Shown here: positions 50,291-59,444 of the stretch, piece by piece | How the letters are laid out: every line of letters starts with the position of its first letter | Position numbering within the stretch: the stretch's first letter is position 1 | Source: Nocardioides ferulae | GTDB lineage: Bacteria; Actinomycetota; Actinomycetes; Propionibacteriales; Nocardioidaceae | Length of the DNA stretch: 64,000 nucleotides | Direction: 5' to 3' | Assembly (NCBI RefSeq): GCF_003660455.1 | Contig: NZ_QZVR01000008.1 | Span: 181,748-245,747 of the forward strand | Notes under the pieces: generated by a model | What the model was told of the DNA's origin: nothing | Seen by the model: only the letters and a program-made list of their open reading frames with translations | The model's database searches: none | Position numbers and translations under genes: made by a program

Positions 50291-51321
50291 CGGTTGGTCC
50301 CTTCGTCGTCCCAGTTGTCGAGGATCGCCATGGCGCGCTGGTACTCGCCGGCGAGCCAGTCGTTGGACAGGTGCAGGTAGATCCGGGTGGTTTCAATCGA
50401 GGCGTGCCCGGCTTGGGCCTGGATCGCCTCGAGTGCCATCCCGGCTTCGCGGAGCCGGGTGAAACAGGTGTGCCGCAGCTCGTGGCACGTCGCATGCGAT
50501 AAGCCCGCGCGTGTCCGGGCACCGGCCAGGACCTGATCGAGCCCGGCCGCGGTCAGCGGAAGGCCGCGATGAGGTCCCTTCAAGACCACGAAGACGTGAT
50601 CGTTTGCGCTGTCACCAGCGTCGGCGGGGCGTTCGTCGGCGAGATAGGCGGCGAGCAGGACGAAGAAGCCGGCCATGACAGGGACGAGGCGCTGGTGGCC
50701 GCCCTTGCCGTCGGCGATGAACACCCGCCGGTCCCCGATGTGGATGTCGGCGTACCGCAGCCCGAGAACCTCGCACCGGCGCAGTCCGGCGTGGACCATC
50801 AGCGACACCATCGCCTGATCTCGCACCGTCCGCAGTGCGGCGGTCAACGCGACGACCTCCTCCGGGGCGAGCACCTGGGGCATCTTCTTCGGCGCCCGGA
50901 TCAGCGGGGATCCGCGGTGGCCGCGATGGCGGGCGTTCATGCTGCGCGGGACCGGGTTGCGGTCGCACATCCCGCGCAGCAGCAGGTAGTCGAAGAGCGA
51001 GGAGATCGTCGCCAAGCGGCGCTTGATCGTCGAGGCCGCCAGCCCGGCTTCGCCGTCGATGATCCGGACTACGTTGGCCCCTCGTCGCGGCATCCGCTGC
51101 TGCTCGATGAACCCAAGGACGTCCTGCACACCGACCTGTTGAGGCCGCTTGGCGACCACGGTGAAGAAGACCTTCAGGTCGAACACCTGGGCGGCCATCG
51201 TGTTCGGGCGTACCCGGGCAGCAGTGAACCGAAGGTACTCATCGATCAACGGGTCGCCCAAGGTCGGAACCTCGCCGGACGAGCCAATCAGACACGGGCT
51301 GAACGATCCGGGACCAGGCAT
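50287..51321 (-). CDS. TnpA-like tyrosine recombinase
   Basis: A 344-residue recombinase from ATG 51321, which has GAGGAGG 5 nt upstream; the frame is open to a GTG at 51399 (370 residues). Catalytic residues: Arg in HAGLRRCEVLGLRYAD, HxxR in ATCHELRHTCFTRLREAG, third His in QAGHASIETTRIYLHLS with the Tyr. It overlaps the TnpB-like gene by 4 bp. Both must act together in Tn554-type transposition. Confidence 0.88.
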   Translation of the reverse strand: MPGPGSFSPCLIGSSGEVPTLGDPLIDEYLRFTAARVRPNTMAAQVFDLKVFFTVVAKRPQQVGVQDVLGFIEQQRMPRRGANVVRIIDGEAGLAASTIKRRLATISSLFDYLLLRGMCDRNPVPRSMNARHRGHRGSPLIRAPKKMPQVLAPEEVVALTAALRTVRDQAMVSLMVHAGLRRCEVLGLRYADIHIGDRRVFIADGKGGHQRLVPVMAGFFVLLAAYLADERPADAGDSANDHVFVVLKGPHRGLPLTAAGLDQVLAGARTRAGLSHATCHELRHTCFTRLREAGMALEAIQAQAGHASIETTRIYLHLSNDWLAGEYQRAMAILDNWDDEGTNR

Positions 51322-51393
51322 CCCGGCCTCCTCAAGGAGCACACCTGAGGTCAGCATCCGCCCGGCGCCATGCCAATCCTGGAACGACTCGCG

Positions 51394-51406
51394 GATCACC
51401 TACATA
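51394..51406 (-). repeat. Right subterminal repeat of the Tn554-like element
   Basis: GATCACCTACATA on the plus strand; inverted copy of the repeat at 48381, one mismatch. Eight more bases separate it from the resumed IS3 frame. Confidence 0.7.
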
Positions 51407-51452
51407 TCAAGCCTTTCTTCGCGGCGGAGCTCGACCGCCCCACCAGCAGGTA

Positions 51453-52451
51453 GTGGCCTATATCGATGCCCATCGCCACGACGTGGTCGATGGGCGTGAG
51501 GTCGGGGTCGAGCCGATCTGCGCGGTGCTGAAGCGCGCCGGCGTGCAGATCGCCCCGAGCGGCTACTACGCCACCAAGACCCGCAAGCCCTCGGCACGCG
51601 CGATCCGCGATGTCGAGCTGGTCACCGAGATCACCAGCACGCACAAGGCGAACCTGGGTGTCTACGGTGCTCGCAAGGTCCACGCCGAGCTCAACCGGAA
51701 GGGCATCCAGGTGGCGCGGTGCACCGTGGAGCGGTTGATGCGGGCCGAAGGGCTGCGCGGGATCCCGCGGGAGAAGACCCGCAAGACCACGCTGAGCGAG
51801 GGCCCGGAGGCCCCACGCCCAGAGGATCGCGTCGAGCGGCAGTTCGTCGCCGCCGCGCCCAACCAGCTGTGGGTGGCCGATCTGACCTACGTCAGGACGC
51901 ATGCGGGGTGGACCTACGTCGCGTTCGTCCTCGACGTCTTCTCCCGCCTCGTGGTGGGTTGGCAGGTGTCGACCAGCCTGCGCACCGATCTGGCGCTCGA
52001 TGCCCTCGACATGGGGCTGTGGGCCCGGCGCCGTGCCGGGCAGGACACCGCCGGCCTGGTCCACCACAGCGATCGCGGCGTGCAGTATCGAGCGATTCGC
52101 TACACCGAGCGGCTCGCTGAAGCCGAGGCCGTCGCATCCGTCGGATCCAAGGGTGACAGCTACGACAACGCGATGGCCGAGGCGCTGAACTCGCTGTTCA
52201 AGGCCGAGTGCATCCGCAACCCGGTCATGCGGCCCAGAGGTGGCTGGAAGTCCGTGGCCGACGTCGAGATCGCCGTCGCCGAGTACGTCGACTGGTACAA
52301 CCACCGGCGCCTGCACGGCGAGATCGGACTCGTCCCACCAGCTGAGTTCGAGGCCTACCACTGGGCCCGCATCGAGGTCGATCACCAGGCCGAGGTCACG
52401 CCCCAGCACTACCCTGAGACACCCGTCCCCACCGGGGCCGGTTCCAAGTAA
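51453..52451 (+). CDS. IS3 orfB (integrase-core transposase)
   Basis: A 332-residue DDE transposase. An N-terminal HTH_21-like part (GVYGARKVHAELNRKGI) precedes the rve domain: first Asp in LWVADLTYVRTHAGW, second Asp in LVHHSDRGVQYRAIR, Glu in NAMAEALNSLFKAE. In IS3 elements orfB is made by frameshifting from orfA just upstream; here orfA is cut off by the inserted element, so the protein is probably not produced in its normal fused form. Confidence 0.88.
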   Translation: MAYIDAHRHDVVDGREVGVEPICAVLKRAGVQIAPSGYYATKTRKPSARAIRDVELVTEITSTHKANLGVYGARKVHAELNRKGIQVARCTVERLMRAEGLRGIPREKTRKTTLSEGPEAPRPEDRVERQFVAAAPNQLWVADLTYVRTHAGWTYVAFVLDVFSRLVVGWQVSTSLRTDLALDALDMGLWARRRAGQDTAGLVHHSDRGVQYRAIRYTERLAEAEAVASVGSKGDSYDNAMAEALNSLFKAECIRNPVMRPRGGWKSVADVEIAVAEYVDWYNHRRLHGEIGLVPPAEFEAYHWARIEVDHQAEVTPQHYPETPVPTGAGSK

Positions 52452-52453
52452 CC

Positions 52454-52481
52454 GAGCCTCCACGAAACCCGGGGCGATTCA
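52454..52481 (-). repeat. IS3 right inverted repeat
   Basis: GAGCCTCCACGAAACCCG then GGGCGATTCA. Its inner 25 bases recur as a solo copy at 14435-14459. Confidence 0.9.
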
Positions 52482-52971
52482 ACAAACGATGCACCGGCCA
52501 CCGCGCCCGTCCGGGGAACGGATCCTCTCCTGGCCGCGACTGACCCGGATGGCGCTGGTCGCGACGGTCATGGCAGCGGGCACCTTGGCCGTCCTGGCCG
52601 CCACCGACCACAGTCGCGGCACCCGCTACGCCACCACGTTCGCCTTCACCACCTTCGTGCTGTTCCAGGTCGCCAACGCCTTCAACGTCCGCAGTGAGCA
52701 CGAGTCGGCGTTCTCCAACAGCCTCCCGACCAACCGGTGGCTACTCGGCAGCCTCGCGCTCGTCGTGACCCTGCAGGTGCTCGTCGTCCACGTCCCGGTT
52801 CTCCAAAGCCTGTTCGGCACTGTCGCGCTCGAGCCGCAGCATTGGCTCGCTGCGACTGGCATCGCCGCCCTGGCACTGGCTACCGGTGAGCTAGACAAGG
52901 CCATCCGCCGCCGTCGGCACCGCAGAGTCCCTCGGAGCCGGACCGCCGAAAGCGGCCCACCGCCGCGGTGA
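52482..52971 (+). pseudogene. C-terminal stump of a P-type cation ATPase
   Basis: About 160 residues open from the IS3 boundary. TTFAFTTFVLFQVANAFNVR, SLPTNRWLLGSLALVVTLQV and VHVPVLQSLFGTVALEPQHW are typical of the last four helices of P2-type (Ca2+/cation) ATPases. The phosphorylation, nucleotide-binding and first six helices are missing and not found on the other side of the IS3, so the insertion was accompanied by a deletion. Confidence 0.85.
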
Positions 52972-53190
52972 ACACGTCTCGTCATCGCTGGTTGGCACGT
53001 GCGGCCTCCCTCATCGTGAAGCCGCAACGCAAAATCGCCACGAATGCTTGAAGCCTCCTCTTCTGGTGGCCGGGTCACCGAAGCCGCGGATCGTTTATGC
53101 CCTCGATTCGCTCACGCGACACACAAGTCGACGTCGCCGCAGCCGACGGGGTGAACGCGCGATCGCCTGTGTCGACACAATGGGTACTTC

Positions 53191-53625
53191 CTACATCAGG
53201 CAATCCCGGTCCCGATAAGTCCCGGGATCGGCTCGGAACGTCGCCAGGCAGTTGGCGGAGCAGAATAGCCAAGACTCCTTGGGCCCGTCCTCAATCCGGT
53301 GCGGAGTCCAATCCGTAACCGTCATTCCGCAGACGGGATCGAGCATCGTGCGTCCGCTCGAACCCACATCAAAGACATAGCTCATGTCCGAGCGCCAGCG
53401 GTAGCGCAAACCGATCTCTGAATCGACAACGTCGACGACGCCGGCGTGGGCGTAGCGATCAAGCACCGCCTCGACTGTGCCCAGGTCGAGATCCTTCAGG
53501 TTGGCGATCTCCACAGCAGACCAGGACTCCGCCAACTGGGCCACCAAGGTGAAGTACACCGCCCGATCGGCGCTGGTGCGCAGATGCACCTCGGCGAACC
53601 GCGAGTGAACGTCGTAGAACCGCAT
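53191..53625 (-). CDS. Winged-helix and YHS-domain protein
   Basis: A 144-residue protein. The N-terminal ~90 residues look like a winged helix (FTLVAQLAESWSAVEIANLK, LGTVEAVLDRYAHAGVVDVV). The C-terminal ~45 form a YHS domain: MLDPVCGMTVTDW, FCSANCLATFRADPGTY, with three Cys typical of this metal (often Cu) binding fold. A DNA-binding domain joined to a YHS domain suggests a metal-responsive regulator. It lies 33 bp downstream of a Cys/His-rich miniprotein gene on the same strand. Confidence 0.8.
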   Translation of the reverse strand: MRFYDVHSRFAEVHLRTSADRAVYFTLVAQLAESWSAVEIANLKDLDLGTVEAVLDRYAHAGVVDVVDSEIGLRYRWRSDMSYVFDVGSSGRTMLDPVCGMTVTDWTPHRIEDGPKESWLFCSANCLATFRADPGTYRDRDCLM

Positions 53626-53658
53626 CAGCTTGCCCAGACTAAGAGGAGGGGCTGTCGA

Positions 53659-53853
53659 TCACGCAGTGTGGTGGAGCCCCTTGGCATCTTCGCGGTCACG
53701 CTGCACGGCCTCATCGCGGACGAGGCGGTCGCGCCGATCGCCGAGGTCCTCAAGCTTGGCATTGTCACCGCTGCAGTGTCCGCAGCAGCCGCTGGCGGGC
53801 TGCCCGGCACGCTCACTTCTGTGGGCATCGGCGTGTGTGTGGTTGGTGCACAC
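53659..53853 (-). CDS. Cys/His-rich metal-binding-like miniprotein
   Basis: A 64-residue protein from a GTG start with GAGGAG 5 nt upstream. It begins MCTNHTHADAHRSERAGQPA and continues into a CCGHC knot, then a charged helix ending LHHTA. Four Cys and several His within the first 30 residues point to a bound metal. No family recognised. Operon-like with the YHS protein downstream. Confidence 0.6.
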   Translation of the reverse strand: MCTNHTHADAHRSERAGQPASGCCGHCSGDNAKLEDLGDRRDRLVRDEAVQRDREDAKGLHHTA

Positions 53854-54150
53854 GGAATCTCCTCGAGGCTCGTCGATCAAGGTGCGTCTCCCAAACTGCC
53901 CTGTCACTGTGTAGATCGCGTGAAGCCCGCCCTGCGATCGCGTCAAGATGTGTGCGATGCATCAACGGGGGTCAGGAACCGGGCCGAACTGAAGCCCGGT
54001 ATCCGCACCGGCTGGGGGAGAGCGACGGCCGCTCCTGTAGGAGGCCTCGGGGCACTTCGAGCCGGTTCTACCGGAAGGACGCGGCAGCGGCCTACACGGT
54101 GCCGATGGCGCCTTCCTGCCACCGGGTAATGTCCGGGCGGCTCTTGGTGG

Positions 54151-55377
54151 TCAGTGGCCGCCGTCGTGGCCCTCGTCGTCGTGCCCGTCCTCCATGTCGT
54201 CGTGCGACATCCCGGCACTGTCGGGTACCTCCAGGGTGAGGGTCTCGCGGCCATCGCCGGTTGTGACGGAAGAGAAGCTCACGCCGTTGGGCTTGTCTCC
54301 GACCGGGATCCGGGCCACGACCTCGAGCTCTTCGAGATCCAGCACGGCGACGTCGTCCCCGTAGATGTTGGTGACGTAGGCGTGCCGGCTCGAGGGGTCG
54401 ACGACGATGCCGTGCGCGCCCTGGCCCGTCTCGACGGTCTCGATGACGGCAAAGGTCTTGGTGTCGAGGACCGAGACGGTGGTGCCTGGTGCGTCCTCGG
54501 TGCCTTGGTTGGCGACCAGCAGGTAGCGGTTGTCGGGGCTGACGTAGGTCTGGATGGGGCCGTCGCCGACCGCGACGGTGTCGACGAGCCTGCGCGTGGC
54601 GATGTCCACCTTGGCGACGGCGTCCTCGCCGTTGAGCGAGGCGTAGACGAACCGTCCGTCAGGAGAGAAGGCGACCTGCGCAGGCGCCTTTCCGACGTCG
54701 ACATCGGTGACCAGGCGGTTGGTCCGGGTGTCGATGACGCTAAGCGTCGTGTCGGCGACGTTCGCCACGACGAGCCAGCGCCCGTCCGGGCTGGGGCGCA
54801 GGCCGTGGGGGCCTCGTCCCACCTTGATCGTGCCGACGGGCTTCATGGTGGCCGTGTCGATGACAGTGACGGTGTCGTCGGCCCCGTTGGTGGTGTAGGC
54901 GGTGGCGCCGTCGGGGGAGACGACGACGTGCGCGGGGGCGGCCCCGGTGCGGACCACCCCGTGGAGGTCCAGGCTGTCGGCGGTGACCATGGCGGCGTAG
55001 CCGTCATGTCCGCTGACCGTCCATACCGAGGCGCCGTCAGCGGACACCTGCACGTTGTGCGGTCCCTCAACGCCCGACACGGTCGTCGTGACCTGATTGG
55101 TGGCGGCGTCGATCGCCGTGAGGGACCCGCCGCCCTCGTTGGCGATCCAGACGGTGCCCTCGACCATGCCACGGTGGGAGGAGGCAGCCGTCACACTGCG
55201 GCCGGCGGCGTTTGAGCCGTCGCTGTTGTCACGGTTGACCAGGACCAGGGCTGCGGCGGTGACGACGATGGCCAGCGAGCCAGCGGCAAGAAGGCCTCGG
55301 TGTGTGCGCCGGTTCCCCTCTTGCTCGTCAGGTGACCGCTGCTGATGCGACGCGTCGCCGTCTGGTGCGGTGTTCAT
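54151..55377 (-). CDS. YVTN beta-propeller protein with His/Asp-rich tail
   Basis: A 408-residue membrane-anchored protein. One N-terminal helix (LLAAGSLAIVVTAAALVLV), then seven YVTN-type repeats (for example VVVSPDGATAYTTNGADDTV, QVAFSPDGRFVYASLNGEDA) forming a propeller outside the membrane. The C-terminus (HDDMEDGHDDEGHDGGH) looks like a metal-binding strip. ATG 55377 is used. Similar propellers act as metallochaperones or are simply of unknown role; here the surroundings favour metal binding. Confidence 0.85.
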   Translation of the reverse strand: MNTAPDGDASHQQRSPDEQEGNRRTHRGLLAAGSLAIVVTAAALVLVNRDNSDGSNAAGRSVTAASSHRGMVEGTVWIANEGGGSLTAIDAATNQVTTTVSGVEGPHNVQVSADGASVWTVSGHDGYAAMVTADSLDLHGVVRTGAAPAHVVVSPDGATAYTTNGADDTVTVIDTATMKPVGTIKVGRGPHGLRPSPDGRWLVVANVADTTLSVIDTRTNRLVTDVDVGKAPAQVAFSPDGRFVYASLNGEDAVAKVDIATRRLVDTVAVGDGPIQTYVSPDNRYLLVANQGTEDAPGTTVSVLDTKTFAVIETVETGQGAHGIVVDPSSRHAYVTNIYGDDVAVLDLEELEVVARIPVGDKPNGVSFSSVTTGDGRETLTLEVPDSAGMSHDDMEDGHDDEGHDGGH

Positions 55378-55582
55378 GGTGGGCCTTTCGCCGGAGATGA
55401 CGTGGGACACCCTGCTTTGAGGGGCGTGCCGACACCCTCGTTGCCCAACCCGGAGGGAGCCCCGTGGATTTCGGTGAAGAACCGATGAAGGAGCAGCCGA
55501 GCAGGCGTCCACATGGCTCACGGTCGAGCCAGCCCGCTCCGGGCCGTGGTCTGATGGCCGCACGCGGGAAGGGGACTCGACG

Positions 55583-56146
55583 GTGAACCTGGCTCATCGC
55601 TTGTGCTGCCGGTCGCGGATCTGGCGCGCCCACGTCGACAGCGTGCTGCCATGGGCGTTGGAGGGGCTCGTGCTCGAGGCGGCGACTGTCCTGGAGCTGG
55701 GGCCCGGTCCGGGGTTGACGACGGATTGGCTGCTGCCGCGCGTGGGGTCGTTGACATGTGTGGAGTACGACGAGAGCGCCGCCGTGGCGCTCGCGCAAAG
55801 GTGCCCCGGAGTGGAAGTGCGCCACGGGGACGCGACGGCGCTGCCGTTCGGGCCTGGGTCGTTCGACACGGTGGTGTGCTTCACGATGCTGCACCACCTG
55901 CCCTCGTCTGCCGCGCAGGACCGTCTGTACGCCGAGGCCGCCCGTGTCCTGCGGCCGGGTGGCGTGTTCGCCGGGTCGGACAGTCGAGGGGGCTTCCTGT
56001 TCGCACTCGCGCACATCGGGGATACGTACACCCCGGTGGACAGGGGAAGCTTGCCGGCGCGTCTGCGAGCCGCGGGGTTCGGTGAGGGCCGGGTTGACAC
56101 CCGGCGCGACTCCTTCCGCTTCCGCGCACAGCTCAGCTCACGTTGA
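55583..56146 (+). CDS. Class I SAM-dependent methyltransferase
   Basis: A 187-residue enzyme. SAM-binding motifs: TVLELGPGPGLTTDWLLP, VEYDESAAVAL, GDATALPFGPGSFDTVVC and ARVLRPGGVFAGSD. It is UbiE-like in the core but short. GTG 55583 start. Substrate unknown. It lies divergent from the propeller gene and convergent with the ABC ATPase gene. Confidence 0.85.
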   Translation: MNLAHRLCCRSRIWRAHVDSVLPWALEGLVLEAATVLELGPGPGLTTDWLLPRVGSLTCVEYDESAAVALAQRCPGVEVRHGDATALPFGPGSFDTVVCFTMLHHLPSSAAQDRLYAEAARVLRPGGVFAGSDSRGGFLFALAHIGDTYTPVDRGSLPARLRAAGFGEGRVDTRRDSFRFRAQLSSR

Positions 56147-56172
56147 GCGATGCCCCAGCCCATGGACGTCGA

Positions 56173-57114
56173 TCATCCGGTCGGCGGAGCTCCGGCGAAC
56201 CGCTCCGGCTCGGCCAGGAACTCGCGGCGGCAGGCGTCCGAGCAGAACCACCAATCCTCGCCGCCCCAGCTGGCGTGTGGCCCGGACGGTTCGACCTGCA
56301 TCCGGCACACGGGGTCGATGGCGAGGGCAGCGACCTGACGGAACCGCCCGTCCTCGAGCCACAGGACCCGGTCGGCGATCTCGCGGAGCCGGTCGTCGTG
56401 GCTGACGATGATGATCGAACGGTGGTCCTGGTCGGCGAGGTGGCGCAGCAGCCGGGCGAGGTCTCGGCCGCGAGAGGCGTCGAGGTTGGCGGTGGGTTCG
56501 TCGGCGAGCAGGACGGGTGGGTCGTTGGCGAGGGCACGCGCCACGGCGACCCGCTGTTGCTCGCCGCCGGACATCTGCGAGGGTCGCGCGGCGGTTCGGT
56601 GGCTCAGGCCGACCCGGTTGAGCAGCTCGGTCGCGCGCTCATGTGCTGGGGGACCCGTGGTGCCGGCCAGGTTGGCGGCGACGGCGATGTTCTCGGTCGC
56701 GGTGAGGGCGTCCAGGAGTGCGTAGTCCTGGAAGATGAAGCCGAAGGTGCGAGACCGCAGGGCGGGGAGCTGCTTCTCGGGCGCTTTCGCGATGTCGACG
56801 TCGCGTCCGTCACGGCCCGTGACCGTGATGGATCCGGCTGTCGGTCGCAGCAGTGCGCCGAGCATCAGGAGAAGGGTGGTCTTGCCCGACCCGGACGGCC
56901 CCATCACGAGAAGGACTTCACCGGCGGCCACGTCGAGGTCGACCGCGCGGACGGCGTCGACGGCGATGTCACCGGTGCCGTAGGTCTTCGTGAGCCCTCG
57001 AACGGTCAAGGCACGCGGCGCGGGTGCTCCGTTCCGATTGCCGCTCAGGTCGTCGGGGGAGGCGGCAGCCGGGGCAGGGACCGGAACGGCACTGCTGTTG
57101 GTGTTGGTGGTCAT
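56173..57114 (-). CDS. ABC transporter ATPase (MacB/LolD-type) with C-terminal YHS domain
   Basis: A 313-residue ATPase. Walker [12 protein letters not shown], signature [15 protein letters not shown], Walker [13 protein letters not shown] and a His switch ([10 protein letters not shown]) are intact, and the sequence is of the LolD/MacB class that works with FtsX-type permeases. Residues about 265-313 form a YHS domain ([33 protein letters not shown]). This fusion is unusual and suggests metal-controlled or metal-linked transport. It overlaps the next permease gene by 4 bp (57111-57114). Confidence 0.9.
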   Translation of the reverse strand: MTTNTNSSAVPVPAPAAASPDDLSGNRNGAPAPRALTVRGLTKTYGTGDIAVDAVRAVDLDVAAGEVLLVMGPSGSGKTTLLLMLGALLRPTAGSITVTGRDGRDVDIAKAPEKQLPALRSRTFGFIFQDYALLDALTATENIAVAANLAGTTGPPAHERATELLNRVGLSHRTAARPSQMSGGEQQRVAVARALANDPPVLLADEPTANLDASRGRDLARLLRHLADQDHRSIIIVSHDDRLREIADRVLWLEDGRFRQVAALAIDPVCRMQVEPSGPHASWGGEDWWFCSDACRREFLAEPERFAGAPPTG

Positions 57115-58282
57115 CGTGTCTCCCGGAAGGCGGTTGCGGCGTCGAGGCTGGCGATGCGGCGAAGGGGCCACAGCGCGGCGAGCATGCCGACGAGCAGAGC
57201 GCTGGTGGCGGTCTGTAGGACGGCTGCGGCGGTGATGGAGATCTGGACGGCCGGCGCGGCCAGCGGCAGCAGCCACGCCAGCGCGAGCACGGCGGTGGTG
57301 GCGACGGTGGCAGCGAGCACGACGGTCAGCAGCACCTGCATGGCCACGGCCCCGGCGAGGCGGGGGGTGCGGGCGCCGAGGGCCTTGAGGACAGCGAAGT
57401 CACGCAGCCTGTTCAGGGTGGCCGTCATCAGGCCCAGGGCGATGACGGCCAGCGCGATGACCAGTCCGATGGTCGACATCAGCCGGAGCAGGTCCGCGCT
57501 CATGTCGGTAACGACGCGCGCCTCGGAGTCGGCGAACTCCTCTCTCGTCTGCGCCTCCACCCCGGCAGTCTCGGCCTGGATCGCGTCGACGACCGTCGCC
57601 GGATCGGCTCCTTCGTCGAGGCCGGCCAGCACGTAGGAGACGCGGTCGTCGTGGATCCGGGCGAACTCGGTGAGGTCGACGAAGACGGTGGTGTTGGTGA
57701 TGCTGCTGCCGCCGGTGGAGAAGCCGGCGGCGCGGACCGGCATGCCCATGACGGTGAAGCGGTCGCCCACCTCGATGCCGAGCCGGTCCGCGGCCTGCTC
57801 GTCGAGGACGGCTTCACCGACGCCGGGTGCACGCCCGGCCACCAGGCGGGTCGGGCCACCTCGGCCGGTGCGGGTGTCGTAGCCGAACAGGTAGGACAGC
57901 TGCCGGCCGCGTGGTCCCGCCACGGAGCCTGAGGCGAACGCGATCGGCGCGGTCCAGGCGACGCCGGGCACCTGCGCGACCCGAGCCGGGGTGCCGGCGG
58001 GAAGCGTGGAGGCGGACATGTGCATGGTGCGGACCCCGGCCTGGGAGACGAACACGTCGGCCGGCGAGGTGCGCATGTAGTAGGTGACCCGGTCGACCGC
58101 GCCGGCGAAGATGCCGTCCAGGATGAGGACGAGCATCAGCGATGCCGCCACGCCCAACACGGTCAGCGAGCGCGGCGCCGGTCGGCGAACAGGAGGCGCC
58201 GTCCCGCGGGCACGGTTGGCGACACGGCGGTTCCCCGCACGAAGCGGGACCTCGGCGCCGTCGACGGCGTGGCGGTGGTCAT
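57111..58282 (-). pseudogene. FtsX-type ABC permease with apparent frameshift
   Basis: From ATG 58282 (ATGA overlap with the upstream permease) the frame reads MTTATPSTAPRSRFVRGTAV and ends in RRLLFADRRRAR, stop at 58163. The next frame continues naturally with SLTVLGVAASLMLVLILDGI and the rest of a MacB/FtsX permease: four helices, extracellular domain and LNRLRDFAVLKALGARTPRL. Joining the frames needs a one-base change in the G/C-rich run near 58170. Otherwise the protein would have to start inside the second frame. Either a recent mutation, a sequencing error, or programmed shift. Confidence 0.75.
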
Positions 58283-59400
58283 CGTCCGCTCCGGAACGCC
58301 GTGGCGGCATCGAGCCGGTTGAGTCGGCGTGCGGGCAGCCACGCCGCCAGGAGCGCCATCGCCGCAGCCGCGGCCGCGGTCTGCGCGATCGTGGCCGGGG
58401 TCAGCAGGACCGGGAAGGCGGGTCGCCACCACCCGAGGAGCTCTCGCGTGATGACCAGTAGGACGACGGCGGCCAGCGTGCCGAGCACGGTCAGCGCCGC
58501 AGTCTCGGCCACAGCGATCCTCCGCAACCGACCCGGGGTGGCGCCCAGAGCCTTGAGGACGCCGAGGTCGCGCTGCTGCTCGGTGACCCGGGTGTAGGCC
58601 ACCAGCGCGACGATGAGGGTGCCGGCCGCGAAGGCCACCCCGACCATGAGGCGCACCGGCGAGCCGTAGATGTCGGTCGCCAGCTGCAGCGACGCCGCGC
58701 CCAGCTGGGCCGGGGTGCGGACGGTGAATCCGGCATCGCGCAGCCGTTCGCTGACCCCAGTGGGATCGGACGTGGTGACGAGCACGGCACCGGTGGTGCC
58801 GGTGGCGCGGAGCATCTGGTCCATCCCCGATGTGGTGGTGAACAGCAACGGGGTCATGAACAGGGCCGTGTCGTCGGTCAGGCCGACCACTCGCATCGGG
58901 TGGCCCAGGATCGGGAGCCGGTCTCCGATCGCGAAGCCGTGCTGGTCTGCCCACAGCGAGTCGACCGCCACCTCGTCGGCGGACGCCGGGGCGCTCCCTT
59001 CGGTGAAGGCCCACGGGCCACCGAGGTCGGTGGTGGGGTCGTAGGCGACCGCCGCGACCGCGGCCTTCCCGTGCGGTAGCTCGAGGATCTGGTACATGGT
59101 GCGCAACGGCGCCGCCGCGCTCACGCCCGGTGTTGCGGCGATCTGCTCCACGGCGGGCGCGGGCAGGACGCCGGGGTCGGCGAACAGGCTGCGGGTGCCG
59201 GGCGGCACCACCACCAGGTCCGCGCTGAGGTTGTCGTCGTACGTCGTGACCCGGTCCTGAACGCCCACCCAGAGCCCGGCCAGCAGCAGCATCAGCATCA
59301 GGGCGAGGCCGATCCCGGCGGCGCCGGCTGCGGTGCGCACAGGTCGTGCGGAGAGCAGCCGGCGCGTCACCGGGACCGATGCCTTGTTGCGGCCGCTCAT
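58279..59400 (-). CDS. FtsX-type ABC permease
   Basis: A 373-residue permease: N-terminal helix (AAGAAGIGLALMLMLLLAGL), large extracellular domain (about 50-245), then three helices ending AAWLPARRLNRLDAATAFR. VTEQQRDLGVLKALGATPGR is the coupling loop for the ATPase. With the frameshifted permease and the YHS-ATPase it would form a heterodimeric MacB/LolCDE-like exporter of peptides, lipoproteins or metal complexes. Confidence 0.9.
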   Translation of the reverse strand: MSGRNKASVPVTRRLLSARPVRTAAGAAGIGLALMLMLLLAGLWVGVQDRVTTYDDNLSADLVVVPPGTRSLFADPGVLPAPAVEQIAATPGVSAAAPLRTMYQILELPHGKAAVAAVAYDPTTDLGGPWAFTEGSAPASADEVAVDSLWADQHGFAIGDRLPILGHPMRVVGLTDDTALFMTPLLFTTTSGMDQMLRATGTTGAVLVTTSDPTGVSERLRDAGFTVRTPAQLGAASLQLATDIYGSPVRLMVGVAFAAGTLIVALVAYTRVTEQQRDLGVLKALGATPGRLRRIAVAETAALTVLGTLAAVVLLVITRELLGWWRPAFPVLLTPATIAQTAAAAAAMALLAAWLPARRLNRLDAATAFRSGR

Positions 59401-59444
59401 GTCGGCTCACATCCCTCCGCCGAGCACAGGCTCGGCGCTATGCC

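Larger units (their letters stand above)
48381..51414 (-). mobile_element. Tn554-like element with two tyrosine recombinases
   Basis: The insert is defined by restoring the IS3 orfA frame: sequence to 48380 joins sequence from 51415. It carries only two minus-strand recombinase genes with an ATGA overlap, of 344 (or 370) and 630 residues; Tn554 TnpA and TnpB are 361 and 630 as I recall. A TnpC gene and cargo are absent. Short subterminal inverted repeats lie at 48381-48393 and 51394-51406. No target duplication, as expected for this type. Confidence 0.78.
48048..52481 (+). mobile_element. IS3-family element, split by a second element
   Basis: Terminal repeats at 48048-48075 and 52454-52481 match at 26 of 28 positions. 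orfA and orfB of an IS3-type transposase lie inside, separated by about 3 kb of inserted DNA (48381-51414). No 3-bp target duplication is seen (AGG left, ACA right), so the outer ends may result from recombination between copies. Confidence 0.88.

Noticed and set aside
53625..53828. A 67-codon minus-strand frame overlapping the Cys/His miniprotein
   Set aside because: It overlaps a frame with a better ribosome site and meaningful Cys/His content.
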